The notes below the pieces were generated by a model. It was not told the DNA's origin and did no database searches. It was given only the letters and a program-made list of their open reading frames with translations. 52,134 nucleotides of DNA from CAZEHJ01 sp964512485 (GTDB lineage: Bacteria > Bacteroidota > Rhodothermia > Rhodothermales > UBA10348), in contig CAZEHJ010000019.1 of NCBI GenBank assembly GCA_964512485.1, positions 1-52,134 on the forward strand, given 5' to 3'. Of this stretch, positions 46,397 to 52,134 are shown piece after piece. The stretch's first letter is position 1, and each line of letters opens with the position of its first letter. Both the position numbers and the translations under genes were made by a program.

Positions 46397-47002
46397 ATGC
46401 ATCCTGCCGACGAAGTTCTGGTTCTCCGGTACGTTGAAGACGCCGATCAGGCGGCCTTCAGTACGCTGGTAAATCGACATCAAGAGAGGGTATTCGGATA
46501 CCTTCAGGGAATGGTGCGTGACCGAGAAGTTGCCAACGATCTTTTCCAGGAGACCTTTCTACGGGTAATCAAGGCTCTGAACAAGGATCGCGGATCATAC
46601 ACGGTTCAGGGGAAATTTCTCGGGTGGGTTCTCAGGATTGCTCGCAACGCTGCTCTGGATCACCTCAGGGCGAAAAAAAAGTGGCAGGATGTGTCATCGC
46701 TCAACGGCGAAGAAGATACCTCCTATTGGGACCGGCTTCCTGATGATGGACCATCGGCTGATGTTCAACTTCACGCGAGTGAGCAGAACGATCTACTCCG
46801 AGAGTGCATCGAACGGCTGCCCGAAGAACAACGCGAAGTCCTTTTGCTCAGGCATGAGTCTGATTTGACTTTCAGGGAAATCGCCGACCTCACGGGATGT
46901 TCGATCAATACTGCTCTGGGACGCATGCGTTACGCACTGATCAATTTGCGGCGAATGATGTCAACTACGGCAATAAGCGATCTCACGGAAGTGGGACAAT
47001 AA
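46397..47002 (+). CDS. ECF-type RNA polymerase sigma factor
   Basis: The 201-residue protein has sigma region 2 at about 20-92 (DLFQETFLRVIKA at 48-60 and GWVLRIARNAALDHLR for core and -10 binding) and region 4 at about 130-187 (LPEEQREVLLLRHESDLTFREIA, then SINTALGRMRYALINLR as the helix-turn-helix). No extra domains. It is the first gene of a four-gene operon; the next gene encodes a one-helix membrane protein of anti-sigma type. It should direct transcription of an envelope regulon, probably including its own operon. Confidence 0.95.
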   Translation: MHPADEVLVLRYVEDADQAAFSTLVNRHQERVFGYLQGMVRDREVANDLFQETFLRVIKALNKDRGSYTVQGKFLGWVLRIARNAALDHLRAKKKWQDVSSLNGEEDTSYWDRLPDDGPSADVQLHASEQNDLLRECIERLPEEQREVLLLRHESDLTFREIADLTGCSINTALGRMRYALINLRRMMSTTAISDLTEVGQ

Positions 47003-47023
47003 CCTTCGATACCGGAAACGGAT

Positions 47024-47662
47024 ATGGAAAACGGCAAAAAAGACATACTACTGCATCTCTACGGAGACTCAACCGACGCGAGTGATCTTCGGACCCTGCT
47101 CAAGGACGAAGAACTCAAAACGGAGTACGCAACGCTGAGTGAGGCCAAGTTCAAACTTGACCACATGAACAAGCAGCGTCCCAACCAGGCCGTGATTGAT
47201 CGGATTCTGGCGGCAGCTGCTACCGAAGCTGGGCTTCCGGACGCGACCTCCAGAAGAGATCGTCCTGCAATTGGCAGAAATACTCAGTTGAAACGGGTTC
47301 TGATTCCCGCGCTGACCATCGCAGCCGCCATTGTTTTCGGAATCGGCATCGGTTGGTTCAGTGCTTCTCCGGAAAGCGTCTCCCCAGAAAACCCAGCCGT
47401 TGCAGAGATTTCCCCGAACGACCCTGTACCGCCCGAATCACTGTTTCGATTTGTACCCTCCCGCCAGAATGGCCTGACCCAGGCCTCAACGGCTGATCCC
47501 AGACTTGCCTGGGATGAAGCAGCCACAATTCAAGATTTGCATCGCCGCATTGAAGATATGCGCCCCACCGACAGGCTTGACTGGGGCGAAAGAGCCGTCC
47601 CGCTGGAATCAGTGCCAGGATCAAATGGCAATGGACTCCGGCTTACCGGCCAGAAAAAATAG
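47024..47662 (+). CDS. Putative membrane-anchored anti-sigma factor
   Basis: The 212-residue protein has a cytoplasmic N-terminal part (1-90) whose opening KKDILLHLYGDST and helix LRTLLKDEELKTEYATLSEAKFKL resemble anti-sigma domains, one membrane helix (91-113), and a Pro/Ser-rich periplasmic tail (114-212). No zinc-binding HxxxCxxC motif is present, so it is not a ZAS-type anti-sigma factor. The 21-bp gap after the sigma gene and the topology make inhibition of that sigma factor the likely role. The assignment rests on context and topology rather than on a strong motif. Confidence 0.82.
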   Translation: MENGKKDILLHLYGDSTDASDLRTLLKDEELKTEYATLSEAKFKLDHMNKQRPNQAVIDRILAAAATEAGLPDATSRRDRPAIGRNTQLKRVLIPALTIAAAIVFGIGIGWFSASPESVSPENPAVAEISPNDPVPPESLFRFVPSRQNGLTQASTADPRLAWDEAATIQDLHRRIEDMRPTDRLDWGERAVPLESVPGSNGNGLRLTGQKK

Positions 47663-47738
47663 CAACCTGCCTGAATCAATCAGGCTAATCAGAGAGGGAA
47701 ATCCAGTAACTGCCCAAAGCGGACTGGGGTGACGAATT

Positions 47739-48638
47739 ATGAAAAAGACTATACAAACAATGACGATGGCCTTTCTGGCTCTTTTGGTAGCGGCGCCCAT
47801 GGCGTTTGCCCAAAACATCCAGAAGGTGACGATCGAAGACGGGAAAGTATTCATCGACGGAAAAGAGGTCGCTCAGAAGAATCTGCCACCTTCGCTTCAC
47901 GATCTTGAATCTGACATGTTCATCAGTTTCTGGAGTGATGCTGATGCGCTGGTCGAGATTAACGGAAATGTGTTTTCTATCGAAAACGGTAGAATCCTTG
48001 AGGCGGATTCAGACTTCGTTGACGAAGGAAATGTCAGTGTTTTCTTTTCTACCGATGAGGGTCAGAAATCTGCATTTCGAGTTTTCCAGAAATCTGGATT
48101 ACCTGCAAATACATATGTGCTGGCACCGCATGCAAATCAGAAAGCCATGCAATCCTATGTCACGGCTCTGAACGATCAAGCTCATGAAATGGTCGAACTG
48201 AAATTGGAGCTCCAGGATCTCGTCCCTGAGGGGAATGCCGTTGCGCGTCAGCTCGTCGTTGAAGCAGAAAATGCAGCTCGCATTGCGCAGGCCTTTCCAC
48301 GTGTCCAGTTCGAATCGTATCTGGGGCAGGTTCAGGGAAGAGACCAGGACCTCTATAAAGAACTTTTGCGGGAGCGTGAGATGGAAATGAGAACTCATCA
48401 GCTTGCCCGGCAGATAAGAAGCGCCGAGACCCGTCAGCAACAGGAAGATCTGACAGAGGAACTCCGCGCTGCTCTGACAGAGATCTTCCAGCTAAAGCAG
48501 GAAAACCGACAGGAGGAAATCGAACAACTTTCGCAACAGCTGAAAGAGTTACGATCCCGACTTGACGAGCGCGAGTCACTGCGCAAAGACATCATCGAAA
48601 GTAGGCTCAAAGATCTACTCGAGCAGCATCGCTGGTAG
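47739..48638 (+). CDS. Exported coiled-coil protein of the sigma operon (paralogue 1)
   Basis: The 299-residue protein has a Sec signal (cleaved after AFAQ). A short beta-rich N-terminal region opens with IEDGKVFIDGKEV; residues about 140-299 are helical and coiled-coil, rich in Glu, Gln, Arg and Leu. The C-terminal segment (LTEIFQLKQENRQEEIEQL, then DIIESRLKDLL) aligns position by position with the next gene's product, including EIF, KQ, QL-EL-R and II-R-LL. The helical design recalls CpxP/Spy/ZraP-type periplasmic chaperones and sensors, but the LTxxQ motif is absent. Family is not named to my knowledge. Confidence 0.85.
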   Translation: MKKTIQTMTMAFLALLVAAPMAFAQNIQKVTIEDGKVFIDGKEVAQKNLPPSLHDLESDMFISFWSDADALVEINGNVFSIENGRILEADSDFVDEGNVSVFFSTDEGQKSAFRVFQKSGLPANTYVLAPHANQKAMQSYVTALNDQAHEMVELKLELQDLVPEGNAVARQLVVEAENAARIAQAFPRVQFESYLGQVQGRDQDLYKELLREREMEMRTHQLARQIRSAETRQQQEDLTEELRAALTEIFQLKQENRQEEIEQLSQQLKELRSRLDERESLRKDIIESRLKDLLEQHRW

Positions 48639-48688
48639 CACCGGAGAGCTCCACACCATTTTTAATTCAGAAAACCACTGAACGAGAT

Positions 48689-49510
48689 ATGCGACTTTTT
48701 AAAAACACATTTTTGTTTGCTGTAACCATGGCGTTGTTCCTGGGCACGGCATCAACATCAACTGCACAGGAAAAAAAGAACGAAAGCTGGAGCGAGGAAA
48801 ATGCGACCACCATTGAGGTTAAAGACGGCAAAGTTCTGGTCAACGGAGAGGTAGTAGCTGAATTGGAGGATGCAGATAAGCCGGTCCTGTTCAAAAAGGG
48901 CGAAGGCGACGGCAATCACATGTGGTTCTCTTCCGCAGACGGCGTGTTTGGTAGCCGGAGTGGTCGGACATTATTTCTGGAAGGAGACGGCGAAAAGAAC
49001 TTCTCCGTATCGACAAGTCCTCGCGCTTTTGGATTCATCTCCAAAGATGGTGAAAGGGTAGATTTTTCAGGCGAATTCCTGCACGAGAATGATATCCGCA
49101 AAGACTATGAGATGGCCATCGGCGACTATATGGATATGTCGGAGCTTAAAAATGAGATGGAAACGTTGAGATTGCATCGCGGCAACAATCAAGTTTACGC
49201 TGCAAGGCCTTTCGGTCTGTATTCGGGCGGGAATGCCGAAACCATGAAGCAGGAACGTATGGCGCGTGAAATGGCGCAGAAAATTCGCCGTGCAGATGGG
49301 GACACATCTGACATGGAAGCTGAATTGGATGCGCTTCTCGACGAAATCTTTGCTGCCAAACAGGACACACAGCAGGAACGTGTCGACAAACTGAGAGAAC
49401 AGCTGACCGAGTTGGAAGAACGGGTATCCCAAAGAGGATCAGACAAGAACGAGATTATTGCCAAGCGCAGGAACGAGCTACTGGGCAAATCGAGTAAATA
49501 CGAGTGGTAA
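48689..49510 (+). CDS. Exported coiled-coil protein of the sigma operon (paralogue 2)
   Basis: The 273-residue protein has a Sec signal (cleaved after STAQ), the matching opening VKDGKVLVNGEVV, a beta-rich middle with GEGDGNHMWFSS and SGRTLFLEGDG, and a helical C-terminal part (170-273) with REMAQKIRRADGD, LLDEIFAAKQDTQQERVDKL and EIIAKRRNELL. Both paralogues end in a short segment finishing with Trp. It is 50 bp after paralogue 1 and is the last gene before a strong terminator. Likely periplasmic; perhaps an envelope-stress sensor, chaperone or target of the sigma factor. Confidence 0.85.
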   Translation: MRLFKNTFLFAVTMALFLGTASTSTAQEKKNESWSEENATTIEVKDGKVLVNGEVVAELEDADKPVLFKKGEGDGNHMWFSSADGVFGSRSGRTLFLEGDGEKNFSVSTSPRAFGFISKDGERVDFSGEFLHENDIRKDYEMAIGDYMDMSELKNEMETLRLHRGNNQVYAARPFGLYSGGNAETMKQERMAREMAQKIRRADGDTSDMEAELDALLDEIFAAKQDTQQERVDKLREQLTELEERVSQRGSDKNEIIAKRRNELLGKSSKYEW

Positions 49511-49626
49511 ACACATTGCTGGGAATTCGCACAGGGAGGGGCGAATTCGCGGCAATTGGACGGCGGAGAAGGGAAAAACCTTCCGGCTGAGGCCGAAGAG
49601 AGTTCCGTTTTATAACGCTGGACCCG

Positions 49627-49663
49627 GTGGGCGGGGGCCTTTGGCCCCCGCCCACTTTCTTTT
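49627..49663 (+). terminator. Strong intrinsic terminator of the sigma operon
   Basis: A perfect 13-bp GC-rich stem (49627-49639 with 49643-49655) with a 3-nt TTT loop is followed by TTTCTTTT. It lies 117 bp after the stop of the second coiled-coil gene and separates the sigma operon from the amidase gene. Confidence 0.93.
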
Positions 49664-49775
49664 GTATCGAGAGAAACGGTCGAAAACTGCTTCATGGACC
49701 CGATATGGGCTGCAGAAGGGTATTTCCCAGGCCCTCAGGGGTAAAATTGGCATCCAGATTGCTATTCTTTCAGAT

Positions 49776-51154
49776 ATGAGAGGAAAATCACATACCTACC
49801 ACACCCGATCAATGCTATTGACCGGCGTCTTTTTGATGCTGTTCACTTTGCGTCCGGCAATGGTAAGCGCAACGGAAACAGCCTCCCCCAGACTTGAACG
49901 AGTCTCTTTTTCCGAACGAGCCGATGGACAGGGCTNNNNNNNNNNNNNNNNNNNNNNNNNNNNNNNNNNNNNNNNNNNNNNNNNNNNNNNNNNNNNNNNN
50001 NNNNNNNNNNNNNNNNNNNNNNNNNNNNNNNNNNNGCCTCCCCCAGACTTGAACGAGTCTCTTTTTCCGAACGAGCCGATGGACAGGGCTATGTGGTCCG
50101 TCTCCATCTATCCGGACGTGTCTCATCACACGGCTCTCCTTCGATATTGAATGATGGTTCCGTTGAAATCAAGCTCTTCAAAACACGTATTCACAGAAAG
50201 CGCCAGCTCGACCCACCCCGCGGGCCTGTTCGCTCCTACCGGGTTGACGAGATAGGAAGTGACGTCGTGATCCGATTTGAGCCGGGGAACGACAACATTG
50301 TCGTTTCAGCATATAGAGACCGAAACACAAATGATGTTCTCATAGGAATCATTTCTGAAGCGAAACCGGAGCCAGAGCCAGTTGCTCCGTTACCGGTTCC
50401 AGAAACACCAAAATCAGACGAACGGGCCACTGCAGATCGCTGGACGCTTGACACGATCATTATCGACGCTGGACACGGCGGAAAAGACTCGGGAGCTGTT
50501 GGCCGGGACGGGACCCGGGAGAAAGACATTGTCCTTGCTGTCGCACTCAAAGTGGGCGGATATCTTGAGGAGATGCTCGGCGTGAACGTGGTCTATACCA
50601 GAGATCGGGATGAATTCATCTCGCTTGAAGGTCGGGGACACTTGGCGAATCAGGCCGGCGGCAAATTATTCGTTTCCATTCACGCAAATGCCGCTGTTGA
50701 CCGACGTGCAAAAGGCACAGAGACGTTTTTCCTCGGAATGCACAAGACGGACGCAGCCAGAAATGTGATGGACCGCGAAAACGAGGTTATTAAATTTGAG
50801 GAAGACCTGGCAACCTACCGCGAATATGACACCATGAATTCGGTCATGAGAACACTTGCACAGAGTTCATACATGAGACAGAGTCAGCTGCTGGCGGAGT
50901 CCATCGAGGGCCAGTTTGAAGACCGGGCAGGCCGAAACAGCCGCGGCGTCAAACAGGCAGGTTTTTATGTCCTCTATGGCGCATCCATGCCGGCTGTCCT
51001 GGTGGAATTGGGATTTGTCACAAATCCCGGCGAAGTCTCGTTTATGAGGAGCGGTACCGGGCAGGCCTATCTGGCGAGTGCTATCTTCAGAGCGATTCAG
51101 GATTATAAAACTCAATACGACAGAGGGCTTCATCTGAGCGCTTCGAATCAGTAG
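49776..51154 (+). CDS. N-acetylmuramoyl-L-alanine amidase (Amidase_3), split by an assembly gap
   Basis: As given the frame contains 100 N and a duplicated 55-mer. Removing the N run and one copy (155 bp) joins ...ADGQG to YVVRLHL in frame and gives 407 residues with no stop. The joined protein has a Sec signal or N-terminal membrane helix (about 13-32), an AMIN-like beta domain, and a C-terminal Amidase_3 domain with zinc ligands His182 (DAGHGG), Glu197 (TREKD) and His251 (SIHAN), and catalytic Glu359 (VELGF), in joined numbering. It cleaves the peptide stem from peptidoglycan, for example in cell separation. An insert between SIHAN and VELGF (ENEVIKFEEDLATYREYD) is typical of family members regulated by a blocking helix. 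Confidence 0.93.
49881..50090. repeat. Direct 55-bp duplication flanking the N run (assembly artefact)
   Basis: Bases 49881-49935 and 50036-50090 are identical over 55 bp and both encode the same amidase codons, but in different frames relative to the N run. This is best explained by a contig overlap of assembler k-mer length that was scaffolded with a fixed gap rather than merged. Confidence 0.95.
49936..50035. other. 100-N assembly gap inside the amidase gene
   Basis: Exactly 100 N between two identical 55-mers. The gap is a placeholder; no sequence is probably missing, since the overlap join restores an intact amidase frame. Confidence 0.97.
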
Positions 51155-51171
51155 GGCCCTCCCCCCTGATT

Positions 51172-51693
51172 ATGCTCGATCTGCTGAAAGCCGCCATACG
51201 TACAGTCTCAGACTTTCCTGAACCTGGAATCCAGTTCAAGGACATCACCCCCCTTCTCTCCGACTCGAAACTGCTACGATACGCCGTTCAGGAGTTGGCT
51301 GAGGAATGGAAAGATCGAGGGGTCACGAAAGTCATTGGTATCGAATCCCGAGGCTTCATTCTAGGGGCAATGCTCGCAGATGAACTTGACGTCGGGTTTA
51401 TCCCGGTCCGAAAGGAAGGAAAGCTCCCGTTTACGACGATCAAGGAGACCTACGATCTGGAATACGGATCTGACGCCGTTGAAATGCATATTGATGCTCT
51501 GACCGAGGATGACTGCGTGCTCATTCACGATGACGTTATCGCAACCGGAGGAACGGCAGCGGCCACTCACAGACTGGTCGAGTTCGCAGGGGCTTCCGTA
51601 GCGGGCTATTCATTCCTGATCGAACTCTCGTTTTTGCAGGGTAGAGATCTCCTGTCTCAGGACGTGCACACACACGCTCTACTTTCTTACTAA
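51172..51693 (+). CDS. apt: Adenine phosphoribosyltransferase
   Basis: The 173-residue enzyme converts adenine and PRPP to AMP and pyrophosphate in purine salvage. It has the normal Apt length and motifs: FPEPGIQFKDITPLL at the N terminus, IGIESRGFILG for the base pocket, the flexible loop RKEGKLPFTT, and the PRPP-binding loop CVLIHDDVIATGGTAAA. The start is 17 bp after the amidase stop. Cytoplasmic. It is convergent with ridA. Confidence 0.97.
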   Translation: MLDLLKAAIRTVSDFPEPGIQFKDITPLLSDSKLLRYAVQELAEEWKDRGVTKVIGIESRGFILGAMLADELDVGFIPVRKEGKLPFTTIKETYDLEYGSDAVEMHIDALTEDDCVLIHDDVIATGGTAAATHRLVEFAGASVAGYSFLIELSFLQGRDLLSQDVHTHALLSY

Positions 51694-51709
51694 CAGACAT
51701 CAGCACCAG

Positions 51710-51729
51710 GTCGGAATCGGAAATCCGAC
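51710..51729. terminator. Weak hairpin between apt and ridA
   Basis: GTCGGA (51710-51715) pairs with TCCGAC (51724-51729) around an 8-nt loop, and a TATTTT lies 5 bp on. It may help end both convergent transcripts, but the stem is short. Confidence 0.3.
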
Positions 51730-51733
51730 GGAT

Positions 51734-52134
51734 CTATTTTACGGCGGTGCAAGAGATCTCGACACGCGCACCACGGGGTAGCGCACAGACCTGGACGGCC
51801 TCGCGGGCCGGGGCGTTCGCACCAAAATAACGGCCGTAGATTTCATTGATCTGAGCGTAATCGTTGATGTCCGTCATGTAAACACGACAAGCGATCACGT
51901 GGTCAAATGTCATACCCGCGGCGGTCAGTACACCTTCGAGGTTTTCAAGCACCCGCTCTGTTTCAGACTCAATGCCTGCCGTTATCATATGACCCGTCTT
52001 GGGGTCGATCGGAATCTGACCTGAACAATACAATGTGTCTCCAACCATTACGGCCTGGCTGTACGGGCCGATGGCTGCCGGAGCCAATTGCGTTTTAATA
52101 CGCGTCCTCTCTACCGAAATTTCCCTTTTTCGCA
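51734..52134 (-). CDS. ridA: RidA/YjgF-family enamine/imine deaminase, 5' end beyond window
   Basis: The frame is open to the right edge; about 133 codons are visible and the N terminus reads ...KREISVERTRIKTQLAPAAI before the family motif GPYSQAV, so the true start probably lies at or just past 52134 rather than at the TTG at 52087. Family marks are LYCSGQIPIDPKTG, the NLEGVLTAAG helix, CRVYMTDINDY and the catalytic-arginine region LPRGARVEISCTA. RidA hydrolyses reactive 2-aminoacrylate and related imines formed by PLP enzymes. Cytoplasmic, trimeric in known cases. Confidence 0.93.
   Translation of the reverse strand, partial: RKREISVERTRIKTQLAPAAIGPYSQAVMVGDTLYCSGQIPIDPKTGHMITAGIESETERVLENLEGVLTAAGMTFDHVIACRVYMTDINDYAQINEIYGRYFGANAPAREAVQVCALPRGARVEISCTAVK

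Noticed and set aside
49458..49775. Plus-strand extension of the amidase frame upstream of 49776
   Set aside because: It would run through the sigma-operon terminator and the end of the preceding gene; the ATG at 49776 gives a proper export signal.

Overview
The window looks like a chromosomal segment of a Gram-negative, heterotrophic bacterium, probably taken from a metagenome assembly: two runs of exactly 100 N are each flanked by identical 55-mers, the signature of unmerged contig overlaps. Lipoproteins with clear lipoboxes, Tat-exported proteins, a predicted outer-membrane barrel and two cell-wall hydrolases point to a double-membrane envelope. The mix of PSD1/DUF1501 cytochrome modules, sortilin/BNR propeller proteins, a Ser/Thr kinase with PD40 repeats, FtsX/MacB-type permeases and an acyl-CoA carboxylase beta subunit fits Rhodothermota/Balneolota-like relatives of Bacteroidota. 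Planctomycetota, Gemmatimonadota or Acidobacteriota relatives cannot be excluded without a search. No rRNA, tRNA, CRISPR array, transposase or phage gene was seen.

Layout. 1-2 kb: a secreted Thr/Ser-rich lipoprotein and a pirin, both on the minus strand. 2-6.8 kb: module A, a haem-binding PSD1 protein with a LamG insert followed by a Tat-exported DUF1501 protein. 6.8-11 kb: an APC permease fused to EIIA and TrkA-C domains, an AlkC-type DNA glycosylase, and a small, probably abundant secreted protein with a strong terminator. 11-17.7 kb: a Tat-exported NHL-type propeller protein divergent from module B (PSD1, DUF1501, and a membrane cytochrome with leucine-rich repeats). 17.7-27 kb: a large BNR/sortilin protein, a six-helix membrane protein, a carboxypeptidase-regulatory-like protein, two coupled FKBP isomerase genes, an ABC permease and a DUF1080 protein. 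27-38.6 kb: an NTF2-like lipoprotein, the PD40 kinase overlapping an amidase lipoprotein, a small lipoprotein, a YkvI-like transporter paired with a second BNR protein, and a Gfo/Idh/MocA oxidoreductase. 38.7-39 kb: a GC-rich 45-bp tandem repeat containing an assembly gap. 39.2-43.8 kb: an outer-membrane barrel, a protein with two PLWK[KR]F motifs, and PccB. 44-51.2 kb: an envelope block made of a LysM lytic transglycosylase, an ECF sigma factor, a membrane-anchored putative anti-sigma factor, two paralogous exported coiled-coil proteins, and an N-acetylmuramoyl-L-alanine amidase. The window ends with apt and a ridA that runs off the right edge.

How the genes may work together. The PSD1/DUF1501/DUF1080/Gfo-Idh-MocA genes resemble the extracytoplasmic sugar and polysaccharide catabolic sets common in Planctomycetota and related groups. 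The most coherent candidate for a poorly described system is the sigma/anti-sigma/paired coiled-coil operon at 46397-49510, which ends at a strong terminator and sits between two peptidoglycan hydrolases; I infer an envelope-stress role. The amidase gene appears broken by Ns, but joining the duplicated 55-mers restores a complete 407-residue frame.
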